DNA from: an uncultured Prevotellaceae bacterium
GTDB taxonomy: Bacteria > Bacteroidota > Bacteroidia > Bacteroidales > Bacteroidaceae
DNA: 64,000 bases
Assembly (NCBI GenBank): GCA_900316575.1
Contig: ONDJ01000005.1
Location: 1-64,000, forward strand
Reading direction: 5' to 3'
Shown: one piece after another, positions 33,366-42,934 of the stretch
Layout of the letters: each line of letters opens with the position of its first letter
Numbering within the stretch: position 1 is the first letter of the stretch
The notes under the pieces: model-generated
Seen by the model: the letters and a program-made list of their open reading frames with translations, nothing else
Database searches by the model: none
What the model was told of the DNA's origin: nothing
Translations under genes and position numbers: made by a program

Positions 33366-34856
33366 ATGGAAAACTTCTGTCAAACCATAGAACGTCTCGC
33401 TGGCTTGCTCACTTACGATGTGAGTGCTCCGTTGTTGTTCAACAGTGGATTGTTCCTGTGGCTGTTCTTGTTGTTTTCTTTGGGCTATGCCTTGTTGCAA
33501 AACCGGCAAACGGCGCGTTTGATCTTCGTTACTGCCTTTTCGTACTATTTCTACTATAAGAGTAGTGGCACGTACTTTTTCCTCCTGGCCATTGTCAGTG
33601 GGGCAGACTTTCTCATTGCACGCGCTTTGCATAGAAGTGTTCATCTGGCAAAGCGTCGTTGGTTGGTGACTGCCAGTATAGGACTCAATATGGGCTTGTT
33701 AGCCTATTTCAAATACACAAACTTTCTTGGCGAAGCCTTTGCAGGGCTGCTTGGCGGAAGCTTTCAGCCGCAAGACATTTTCTTGCCTGTGGGCATCAGT
33801 TTCTTCACGTTCCAAAGTCTGTCATATACCATCGACGTTTATCGCCGACAGATAACGCCTTTGCGCAATCCGCTCGACTATTTCTTCTACGTCAGTTTCT
33901 TTCCCCAATTAGTGGCAGGTCCCATCGTTCGAGCCCGCGATTTCATACCCCAGATACGCCGCCCGCTCGTATTGTCGCGCACCATGATGGGCGAAACTGT
34001 GGTGCTCATTGCGGCGGGGTTGCTCAAGAAAGCTGTCATCAGCGACTATATCAGTGTCAATTTCGTAGATCGTGTGTTTGACAATCCGTTGCTTTATAGC
34101 GGCATTGAGAACCTTGCAGCCGTTTATGGCTATGCGCTTCAGATCTATTGCGACTTCAGTGGCTATAGCGACATGGCCATCGGTATCGCCTTGTTGCTTG
34201 GCTTCCGATTTCCCGACAACTTCCGCTCGCCCTATCAGAGCGACAGCGTGACGGCTTTTTGGCGACGTTGGCACATCAGCCTATCTTCGTGGCTTCGCGA
34301 CTATCTTTACATTTCGCTCGGCGGAAACCGCAAAGGAAAGTTGCGCCAGTACGTCAATCTCATGTTAACGATGTTGCTCGGTGGGTTGTGGCATGGCGCT
34401 TCGTGGAACTTCATCGCTTGGGGTGGAATGCACGGAGTGGCCTTAGCTTTACACAAATGGTGGATGCAACTAACGCATCAGCCTCGTGGTGGTTCGCAGC
34501 TAAAGGGGTGGAGACGTGTAGGAGCCGTGTTGCTGACGTTCCACTTTGTGTGTATTGCGTGGGTATTCTTCCGCAGTGGTACGTTTGAAGTGGCCATGAA
34601 CGTGTTCCATCAAATCTTTACGAATTTCCATATCGACGTGTTGCCGCAGATGCTTGCGGGCTATGCAACTGTGATGTCGCTTATCGCCATAGGTTTCCTT
34701 GCCCACTTTATGCCTCATGCTTGGACGCGCCGCTTGCAGGCCTTTGTGTCTTTGCAACCTCTTGCCGTAAAAGCCCTTTTACTCATCCTTGTGGCTTATA
34801 TCGTGATACAAGTAAAAGGGAGCGACGTGCAGCCGTTTATTTATTTCCAGTTCTGA
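33366..34856 (+). CDS. MBOAT-family O-acyltransferase (AlgI/PatA-like)
   Basis: 496-residue polytopic inner-membrane protein with about 10-12 hydrophobic segments. MBOAT features: SYYFYYKSSGTYFFLL, LPVGISFFTFQSLSYTIDVYR, DYFFYVSFFPQLVAGPIVR, YCDFSGYSDMAIGIALLLGF, FWRRWHISLSSWLRDYLYI and the catalytic-His region GGLWHGASWNFIAWGGMHG. This order matches AlgI/DltB/PatA proteins that pass acyl groups across the membrane to a periplasmic acceptor. With two SGNH proteins in the same operon it forms the two-part acetylation module known from alginate (AlgI/J/X) and peptidoglycan (PatA/PatB). The acceptor here is unknown. It converges on the patatin gene. Confidence 0.92.
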   Translation: MENFCQTIERLAGLLTYDVSAPLLFNSGLFLWLFLLFSLGYALLQNRQTARLIFVTAFSYYFYYKSSGTYFFLLAIVSGADFLIARALHRSVHLAKRRWLVTASIGLNMGLLAYFKYTNFLGEAFAGLLGGSFQPQDIFLPVGISFFTFQSLSYTIDVYRRQITPLRNPLDYFFYVSFFPQLVAGPIVRARDFIPQIRRPLVLSRTMMGETVVLIAAGLLKKAVISDYISVNFVDRVFDNPLLYSGIENLAAVYGYALQIYCDFSGYSDMAIGIALLLGFRFPDNFRSPYQSDSVTAFWRRWHISLSSWLRDYLYISLGGNRKGKLRQYVNLMLTMLLGGLWHGASWNFIAWGGMHGVALALHKWWMQLTHQPRGGSQLKGWRRVGAVLLTFHFVCIAWVFFRSGTFEVAMNVFHQIFTNFHIDVLPQMLAGYATVMSLIAIGFLAHFMPHAWTRRLQAFVSLQPLAVKALLLILVAYIVIQVKGSDVQPFIYFQF

Positions 34857-34879
34857 CCAAACTTCTTCCCAAAGCAATT

Positions 34880-34926
34880 CTATTTTCACGCGCGTGAAAA
34901 TAGTGTTTATGCGTGTGAAAATCTCA
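34880..34926. repeat. 24-bp perfect palindrome plus degenerate second unit (~22-bp period)
   Basis: 34880-34903 is a perfect palindrome with core TTTTCACGCGCGTGAAAA. A related unit, GTTTATGCGTGTGAAAAT, follows at 34905 (21-22 bp offset). It lies between the convergent MBOAT and patatin genes and could act as a bidirectional terminator or as a repeat of the same class as arrays A, B and D. Confidence 0.85.
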
Positions 34927-34966
34927 AAATATCCAATGCACGAAATCTAAGGTTTTATGTTACTTC

Positions 34967-35959
34967 TTATTGCGCAGGCTCTTCGGATTGATTAGCTTGA
35001 ATGAGAGTTTTGAGCATGCGTATTTCGGGAAGCATGGAGCGGGCTTGTTTTTCACCGATGGCTATCATTTCGTCGATGGCACGGTGTGAGAAACTTTCAA
35101 CCCCATAGCCCGCGAGCCGAGGGTTGAAGTAGAGATTGATGTCGGCACGAGCTGCTACGTAGTTGGCGCGGTCGTCAATGCCCAAATGGCGGCGCACACG
35201 TTGCCAGAAGGTTTCTTCGCGCTGCAGGTCGGCTCCACTTTGGGCCAAGTCGATGGCAATGACATATTGTGCACCCATGCTTCGTGCCACATTGACAGGC
35301 AAATTATTGACAATGCCGCCGTCGATGAGCCGCATTGTCCCAATATCAACGGGTGTGAAGAATAGCGGTAGCGACATGCTGGCTCGCATGGCCATAGGGA
35401 GTGAGCCTTCGGCGAGGTCGGCTTCTTTGAGTGTCAGTATGTCAAAAGCTACGGCGCGAAAGGGGCGGCACAGACTGTCGAACGAAATGCTGTCGCATTC
35501 GGGCAAAAGGTGTGAAAGCATATCTACAACGTTGTGCCCTCTTACCATTCCCCACCGAGGACTTTCTCCTTCGCGACGTGAGCCCCATAGGGGAATGCCA
35601 AATACGCGCACGGTGCCGTCTTCGTATTCAAAAGGTTGTGTGGAGCGGCTGGCATCGCGGTCGGTGAGGAGGTCCATCCAGTTGGGAGCGCGCATGATGC
35701 TGTCTAATTGCTGGGCGTCGTAACCGTAAGCATACAGCCCTCCGATGAGGGCTCCGATGCTTGTGCCAACGACAATGTCGGGCTGTATGCCTTCTTCTTC
35801 CAATACTTTAAGAATACCTATTTGAGCTGCTCCTTTTGCACCGCCTCCGCCCAATACCAGGGCGACCTTTCCTTTTTGAGCAAATAGAGGAAATGTGCAA
35901 AACCAAGTTGCAACGCATAGCATGATGGATAGGCGGATGATGGACTTAAACGTGTTCAT
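34967..35959 (-). CDS. Exported patatin-like phospholipase
   Basis: 330 residues with signal peptide (MNTFKSIIRLSIMLCVATWFCT... cleavage after FAQ). Patatin domain: VALVLGGGGAKGAAQIGIL (oxyanion hole GGGxKG), VVGTSIGALIGGLYAYG (nucleophile Ser67 in GxSxG), SMSLPLFFTPV and LIDGGIVNNLPV (catalytic Asp in DGG). The C-terminal tail (MIAIGEKQARSMLPEI) closes the fold. Unlike the larger PlpD-type Bacteroidetes proteins there is no POTRA/Omp85 barrel, so it is a free periplasmic or secreted lipid acyl hydrolase by inference. It lies 66 bp after the HhH/barrel gene and may belong to the pyrG-yidC operon. Confidence 0.9.
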   Translation of the reverse strand: MNTFKSIIRLSIMLCVATWFCTFPLFAQKGKVALVLGGGGAKGAAQIGILKVLEEEGIQPDIVVGTSIGALIGGLYAYGYDAQQLDSIMRAPNWMDLLTDRDASRSTQPFEYEDGTVRVFGIPLWGSRREGESPRWGMVRGHNVVDMLSHLLPECDSISFDSLCRPFRAVAFDILTLKEADLAEGSLPMAMRASMSLPLFFTPVDIGTMRLIDGGIVNNLPVNVARSMGAQYVIAIDLAQSGADLQREETFWQRVRRHLGIDDRANYVAARADINLYFNPRLAGYGVESFSHRAIDEMIAIGEKQARSMLPEIRMLKTLIQANQSEEPAQ

Positions 35960-36025
35960 TCTTGTAGAAGGGAAAGACGTCGGTGCATGCTGTGACGAGT
36001 GTAACGTGAATTACTTGCAGGTATG

Positions 36026-38116
36026 TTAATGATGAGATTTGTTGCGCTTAGGCTGGAAGCGCCATCGTAACTGCAAAGATAGGTCATTCTTCCAAGACGA
36101 GCGAATAAGCTGGGTGCTCGAACTGATTTCATCGCGGTTGAAGTAGTGTGTGCTACCTATCTTGATGCCTCCTTCAAGACCACCAAAAAGGCTAATTGTT
36201 GCCGTGAGTGCAAGGCGCATTCCATGGAAATAGAATGAGGGAATGCCGCCTTGATACACCAATTGAGGCTCGTAAGCATAGAGTGCACTTTGGCTGTCGT
36301 CGCTCATAAAGACAGATGCAAAGGCGGCGACTTTGTATTTTTGTGAAGGTTGCCACGTTCCGCGCAGGGCCGCCATCCATCCCCATGCTGCATTGCCCAC
36401 TTGTGGTTGTCGGAAGCAGGCTGTGAGGGTGGGGTAGAGGGTGACTTTGCCCAAAGGCTGTGTGAGGCGGATTGAGGCTCGGTGTGTCTGAACGAATTGA
36501 CAAAGGTTTGTGTGTCCACTTACGCCTCGTTCCTTCGATTTAAAGCGATAAAGAAGTTGCCATACTTTATCGTAGCTTGGCTTGAAGTCAGCGCGCAGAT
36601 AGAATTCTATGCCTCGTGTTCGCTGGTGGTTGAGATAAGTGGGACGAGGCAGTATGAAAAAATCGGCGTAGGCTGTGAGTGTGGTTCCCTTCCAAAGGCG
36701 TGCAACAGAGCCCAAGAGTGCTCCGTGCTCGTTGGCACATCGTAAGCCTTCCTGCGAAACGTGGCCGTAGAAACTGACGAAGTGGGCAGCGAGGTGGCGA
36801 TGTTGCATGAAGAAGAGCAAATCATCATTGGCCCGAAAACGTATTTGCCCACTATAGGCAATATGCAACTTTTGGTCGGCAGCAAGCTCACCGCCGATGT
36901 CCCATCGCTTGTTGTTCCAAGTATAGTCAAGGGCAAAGCCTGCAGCCGTCTTTCCACGAAAATAGGCACTGTTGTAATAGCGAAGCGGCGGGTAGATGGT
37001 ATGAGTGAAGTGTGTAGCGAAAGCAGTTAGCCCAATGGAAGCATTGATGATGCTGTAGCCTAAGCGTGCACCCGCAGTGAGTGAGGTAGCTTGGTCTTTG
37101 CGGTTAAGTTCACTAGCGGTGCGGTGAAGCCCAGAGGTTTGCAGTGTGTGGATGGTGTCGTTTGAGAACGAAGCATCCAAGGTGCGCCATGAAGCAAACG
37201 CTGCCGTTTCAAAATGTCCAAAGCGCCACCGAAATGCAATGCCGCGAAAGAATTTGTTTTCCTCAGTAGCAGTGTGTGCCTTGAGTCTCAAACCAGATTG
37301 AACGGCACTGCTGACAAGCATCGTCTTTCCTAAAGAAAAACCATTGCCAAACAAAAGGCCCTGTCCCGTTCGAATTTCGTAATCGCCGAAGATCCATTCG
37401 CTAAGCTTGGTGCGATGGTGCACATAAAAAGATACATAATCGTAGGGGATGTTGCCCTCGGCGGCAAAAGGTTCGCCGGCGTCTTTTTCGAATGTTAAGC
37501 CATAAGCCCATGTGCGTCCGTATTTGTAGCGAAAACGAAGCTCGTTGGTCAGTCCGTTGCCATAATAAATTCTGTTGGGGTATCGTTCCAGCTCAGAACG
37601 CGTGTGTGGGCGATTGCCTTCGCGCTTATAGAGTGGAATATCAAGACGCGTTTCCACTTCATACTTGCCTCGTGTGAGTTGCTGAAGTGTTGTTGGGCGA
37701 AGCGTGTCGCGTTCTCCCACGTAAGCAAAGAGGGGCAGATACAGGCGGTCTGTATAAGTGAGCGAAGGGATGAGTAGCAGTTCGCCCAAGGAGAAGAAAC
37801 CTCGCTTGTCGCGGTAGGCAATAATCGCATTGGCCTTATAGCCGTTGATAAAAGGCAGGAGCATCAAATCTTCGCGCGAACACGTGTTGATGTTTAGCGG
37901 CGAAGCATGCAGTTCTTCTAATAAATCGTAGAGACTGAGCCGTTCGTTAGTTTCTACTTCGTCAGCAGTTTCTTCTTCTCCGAAATAGACTTCAACAAAT
38001 TCACTCCACGAAATGCTGTCGCGGCGCATGGGTTGTGCCAACGCAAAGGGGGAGAGGAGAGAGCAGCATATTATGAGCGTGCTAACCCTGAGAGCTTGAG
38101 TACACGCAAAGGTCAT
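36026..38116 (-). CDS. Helix-hairpin-helix protein with outer-membrane barrel-like body
   Basis: 696 residues. Signal peptide ending FALAQ. Residues ~60-130 hold a ComEA-type helix-hairpin-helix: SPLNINTCSREDLMLLPFI then GYKANAIIAYRDKRGFFSLGELLLI. The remaining ~550 residues alternate amphipathic strands rich in Tyr/Arg/Phe (ELRFRYKYGRTWAYGLTFEKD, WIFGDYEIRTGQGLLFGNG, LALTATISLFGGLEGG) and end LSLQLRWRF plus a short polar tail, as in beta-barrel outer-membrane proteins. HhH domains usually bind DNA without sequence preference, so an outer-membrane protein that contacts DNA is possible (inference). Annotated in Bacteroidetes only as HhH-domain protein. It starts 5 bp after the glucosaminidase gene, in the pyrG-yidC operon. 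Confidence 0.78.
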   Translation of the reverse strand: MTFACTQALRVSTLIICCSLLSPFALAQPMRRDSISWSEFVEVYFGEEETADEVETNERLSLYDLLEELHASPLNINTCSREDLMLLPFINGYKANAIIAYRDKRGFFSLGELLLIPSLTYTDRLYLPLFAYVGERDTLRPTTLQQLTRGKYEVETRLDIPLYKREGNRPHTRSELERYPNRIYYGNGLTNELRFRYKYGRTWAYGLTFEKDAGEPFAAEGNIPYDYVSFYVHHRTKLSEWIFGDYEIRTGQGLLFGNGFSLGKTMLVSSAVQSGLRLKAHTATEENKFFRGIAFRWRFGHFETAAFASWRTLDASFSNDTIHTLQTSGLHRTASELNRKDQATSLTAGARLGYSIINASIGLTAFATHFTHTIYPPLRYYNSAYFRGKTAAGFALDYTWNNKRWDIGGELAADQKLHIAYSGQIRFRANDDLLFFMQHRHLAAHFVSFYGHVSQEGLRCANEHGALLGSVARLWKGTTLTAYADFFILPRPTYLNHQRTRGIEFYLRADFKPSYDKVWQLLYRFKSKERGVSGHTNLCQFVQTHRASIRLTQPLGKVTLYPTLTACFRQPQVGNAAWGWMAALRGTWQPSQKYKVAAFASVFMSDDSQSALYAYEPQLVYQGGIPSFYFHGMRLALTATISLFGGLEGGIKIGSTHYFNRDEISSSTQLIRSSWKNDLSLQLRWRFQPKRNKSHH

Positions 38117-38121
38117 TAGGC

Positions 38122-39108
38122 TTATCTCAATCTAAGGCGATCGCCAACCGATGGGACATAACTTTCTGACAGGCTATTGAGCTTGTATAGCGAACGTGTG
38201 CGGATGGCATAGTATTGGGCAATGGCGTGTAGGGTTTCGCCTTGTTGTACAACATGAACCCGATTCTTGAAACGCTTGTCGGCACGCGATTTCTTTTGCA
38301 CCAGATAGACGCGTTCGCCCGCACGTGGCTCGTAGCCTTTGCGCTGTTCGTTGTAACGACGCAGTGAACCTTCTCGCACGTTCCATCGTTGGGCAATCGT
38401 CTTGTAGGTGTCACCGACTTGAGCTATGACATAGTAAGCACCGTTTTCTCTGAAAACTCGATTGGGCGATGGTACAGAAAATGATGCAGAATTCGAAGCA
38501 GAATTTGAAGTAACTTGAACAGGCCTTGTAATGGGTTGTGATGTAACTTGAGTTGCGCTTGTAGGAGCTGTCGCTTGATGTGTGACTTTTGATACGCGAT
38601 CAAAGCGAGCAAGGTCGTAGGTCTCAATGAGCTGAATGAGCCGTTGGGCATAAGTGGGGCTCGTGGCATATCCAGCAGCCTTGAGCCCATGTGCCCAAGC
38701 TTTGTAGTCGGTTATCGGCAAAGAGAAAAGGGATGCGTATCGGCTTCGATTGCGCAAAAAGAGCGAGTGGTCGGAATAGCTTTGTGCAGCATCCGTGTAA
38801 ACACGGAAATGTTCGTTTTGTGCATCGTCGTCTTTCGTCATGAAAGGCCCTTGCCAGTCGCTGGCAGCTTTTATGCCAAAATGATTATTGCCGAGCCGAG
38901 CCAACCAGCTTGTGCCCGCACCGCTTTCAAGCAAGCCTTGAGCAAGTGTGATGCTGGCGGGAATGCCGTGTACTTGCATTTCACTGACAGCAATTGGAGC
39001 AAACTGCTCAATGTAGGCTTCAAACTGTGGACTGCGCTGAGCTGCGGCTGGGCTGCAACAGAGTGAGAACAAAATACAGACGAACGTATGAAGCAGAGAA
39101 CGTTTCAT
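38122..39108 (-). CDS. Secreted glucosaminidase (GH73-type) with two LysM domains
   Basis: 328 residues, signal peptide (cleavage after SPAAAQ). Residues ~28-165: mannosyl-glycoprotein endo-beta-N-acetylglucosaminidase domain with FAPIAVSEMQVHGIPASITLAQGLLESG (catalytic Glu in LLESG), GNNHFGIKA, RVYTDAAQSYSDHSLFL and YKAWAHGLKAAGYATSP, a classic GH73/FlgJ-like pattern. A Ser/Thr/Gln-rich linker follows (~175-215). Two LysM repeats: YYVIAQVGDTYKTIAQRWNV and VHVVQQGETLHAIAQYYAI, which bind peptidoglycan. Cell-wall cleavage during growth is the likely role. Operon: 70 bp after yidC, 5 bp before the HhH/barrel gene. Confidence 0.93.
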   Translation of the reverse strand: MKRSLLHTFVCILFSLCCSPAAAQRSPQFEAYIEQFAPIAVSEMQVHGIPASITLAQGLLESGAGTSWLARLGNNHFGIKAASDWQGPFMTKDDDAQNEHFRVYTDAAQSYSDHSLFLRNRSRYASLFSLPITDYKAWAHGLKAAGYATSPTYAQRLIQLIETYDLARFDRVSKVTHQATAPTSATQVTSQPITRPVQVTSNSASNSASFSVPSPNRVFRENGAYYVIAQVGDTYKTIAQRWNVREGSLRRYNEQRKGYEPRAGERVYLVQKKSRADKRFKNRVHVVQQGETLHAIAQYYAIRTRSLYKLNSLSESYVPSVGDRLRLR

Positions 39109-39178
39109 GGCACAATTCCACTTTGCTGATTAAGGAAATGAGGCTGCAGTGATTGCGTTTTACGGCTCTGTTTGCGAT

Positions 39179-41050
39179 TTACTTCTTTTTGAAACGTTCT
39201 TGTTTCTTGCGCAACTCTTCTTGTTGTTCCTGCAAGGCTGCGAAGCGAGCCGCCAGTCCGCTGGGACGCTTAGCGGGGTTGGCTTTATTGGCGCGGTAGT
39301 TGGCTTCAAGTTTTTCAAGAAGCTTCTTGTCGTCAGTCGTACGACGAAGCCACCACATGCTCAAAGCACCGCAAAGCAAAGAAATAAAGTAGTAGTAGTT
39401 CAAGCCAGAGCTGTATTTGTTGAACATGAAGAAGAAGAACACTGGCATGAGGAACATCATCCACTGCATCACCTTCATTTGCTGTGCTTGTTCGCCACTC
39501 ATTGTGTCGCGCTGTTGGCGCATGGTCATGTAAGAGTATATGAGGTTCGTGCCGCAGAAGAGGAGGCAGAAGAGGCTGAGGTGGTTGCCAATCAGCGGCA
39601 AGTCGGTGCTCCAGGAAAGCAGACTGTCGTAAGTGCTGAGGTCGTCAGCCCAGAGGAAGCTTTCTTGGCGGAGTTCGATGGCATTTGGCACAAAGTTGAA
39701 CATCGCAATCCAGATAGGCATCTGTATGAGCATAGGCAAGCAACCGCCCATGGGCGAAACGCCGTATTGGCTGTAGAGCGTCATCATTTCTTGTTGACGC
39801 TTCATGGCATTTTCTTGGCCAGGATATTTCTGATTGAGCTCGTCAACTTTGGGCTTGAGTACACGCATCTTGGCAGAGCTAAGATAACTCTTGCGTGTGG
39901 TGGGATAAACAATGGCACGAAGCAGGAGTGTAATGATGAGTAGCACAATTCCCATGGGAAGTCCTAAGCGTGTTAGCCAATCGAAGACGTAGATGGTGAA
40001 GAAGCGGTTAATCCATTTGAAGAGTGGCCAACCGAGGTAAACAAGGTCTTGAAGATCCTGGTCTTTCTCACCAATGGTTTTGCCATTGAGCGCATTGAGA
40101 TCTAAGTAATTGTTGGGGCCAAAGTAGTATTGTAAACTGGTGGGCTGCTTACCAGTGGGATCAAGGCTAAGACTGGCTTCAGCAGCATAGTGCTTGAGAT
40201 ATCCGCTTTCCTCGTCTTCTTGCTTGCTGGCTACACGCACGTTTTGCATTGGGGTGGCAGCAATGACAAGGCTGGAAAAGTATTGGTTTTTGAATGCAAT
40301 CCAATCAACACCGCCCGTTACGCTTTCATCTTCATTGCCCTGTTCGCTAAGTTTTTCCGTACCATCTTCCACGGATTTATAGGTAAGCGTGGAGTACATA
40401 TTTTCAAAGTAGAAGCCTTTTTCTTGTTGGCGGACACGGTCGGACCAGTTGAACTGAATGCTCTTCGTCTTTGTGCTGAAATCATTTTGCAGACCGCTCG
40501 CTTGGATGTCTAAATTAACAAGATAGCTGCCTTGACGGAGCGTATAGGTATGAGAAATCTGATGCCCCAAACTGTCAGCCAAGGAAAGTGTGATGCTGCT
40601 GTCTGTCTTCGCTGTTATGTCGAAGTTGTAAGATGACGTGTTGAGGTTTTGCTCTTTAAGCTCATACACAAATTCTGTTTTGGTGTCTTTTTCGTTGTAA
40701 AGAACAAGGTCGGTCTTTTTGCCCCCTTGATAGTCTTCATAGCTTTTGTAGCCTATGAGCTCTACACGGCTGACAATGCCGCCAAGCGTGTTGAGCGTAA
40801 GCTTTAGGCGATCGTTGCTGAGAATGACTTCAGAGCCTTTGTTGCTGATTTTTTCAGCAAAAAGGCCAGCCGTGTCTGCAGCAAGAGTTGCCGTAGGTTT
40901 TTGTTGAAGTTGAGAATTTTGTGTACTTTCAGTCGCGGCTTGTTGTTGCGCTTGGGTAGCAACTTGTTCTTGCGAAGGTGAGGCAAGATAGCTATAACCG
41001 ACCAATACAAGAACAATAAGAATGAGGCCGATGATGGTGTTTTTATCCAT
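39179..41050 (-). CDS. yidC: Membrane protein insertase YidC
   Basis: 623-residue inner-membrane insertase of the Oxa1/YidC family. N-terminal helix (NTIIGLILIVLVLVGYSYLA), Gln/Thr-rich linker, a large periplasmic beta domain (~80-350) as in Gram-negative YidC, then the conserved core: WLTRLGLPMGIVLLIITLLLR (with the hydrophilic-groove Arg), SYLSSAKMRVLKPKVDELNQKYP, QYGVSPMGGCLPMLIQMPIWIAMF, MPVFFFFMFNKYSSGLNYYYF. The C-terminus is Lys/Arg/Gln-rich and charged (ribosome-binding-like). Length is normal for Bacteroidetes. It begins 6 bp after pyrG, a gene order I recall from other Bacteroidales. Confidence 0.97.
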   Translation of the reverse strand: MDKNTIIGLILIVLVLVGYSYLASPSQEQVATQAQQQAATESTQNSQLQQKPTATLAADTAGLFAEKISNKGSEVILSNDRLKLTLNTLGGIVSRVELIGYKSYEDYQGGKKTDLVLYNEKDTKTEFVYELKEQNLNTSSYNFDITAKTDSSITLSLADSLGHQISHTYTLRQGSYLVNLDIQASGLQNDFSTKTKSIQFNWSDRVRQQEKGFYFENMYSTLTYKSVEDGTEKLSEQGNEDESVTGGVDWIAFKNQYFSSLVIAATPMQNVRVASKQEDEESGYLKHYAAEASLSLDPTGKQPTSLQYYFGPNNYLDLNALNGKTIGEKDQDLQDLVYLGWPLFKWINRFFTIYVFDWLTRLGLPMGIVLLIITLLLRAIVYPTTRKSYLSSAKMRVLKPKVDELNQKYPGQENAMKRQQEMMTLYSQYGVSPMGGCLPMLIQMPIWIAMFNFVPNAIELRQESFLWADDLSTYDSLLSWSTDLPLIGNHLSLFCLLFCGTNLIYSYMTMRQQRDTMSGEQAQQMKVMQWMMFLMPVFFFFMFNKYSSGLNYYYFISLLCGALSMWWLRRTTDDKKLLEKLEANYRANKANPAKRPSGLAARFAALQEQQEELRKKQERFKKK

Positions 41051-41056
41051 TGAATT

Positions 41057-42748
<1,692 letters not shown>

Positions 42749-42799
42749 TTAAGAAGCAAGAGGCTTAAAGACTTTTATGCTGATAATAAAAATACCGCG

Positions 42800-42807
42800 C
42801 AAAAGTA
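42800..42807 (-). promoter_or_regulatory. -7 box of pyrG operon
   Basis: Minus-strand TACTTTTG, giving a ~130-nt leader to the GTG at 42664. A TTG lies 16 bp upstream, closer than the 18-20 bp usual in this window, so only the -7 box is called. Confidence 0.5.
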
Positions 42808-42891
42808 CACTTTTTTCTTGTTGCAAGGCTGAAGATATATCTAAATAAGCACCTAAAGAGCGTGTTCTGTACACAAATCTTTGCTTTGGTG

Positions 42892-42922
42892 TTGCTTTTG
42901 AGTGGACTTTGTGCTACTTTTG
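42892..42922 (+). promoter_or_regulatory. Promoter of DUF3078 gene
   Basis: TTG (42892-42894), 20-bp gap, TACTTTTG (42915-42922). It excludes the upstream start at 42902 and supports ATG 42935. Confidence 0.65.
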
Positions 42923-42934
42923 CGCAATCTTTCA

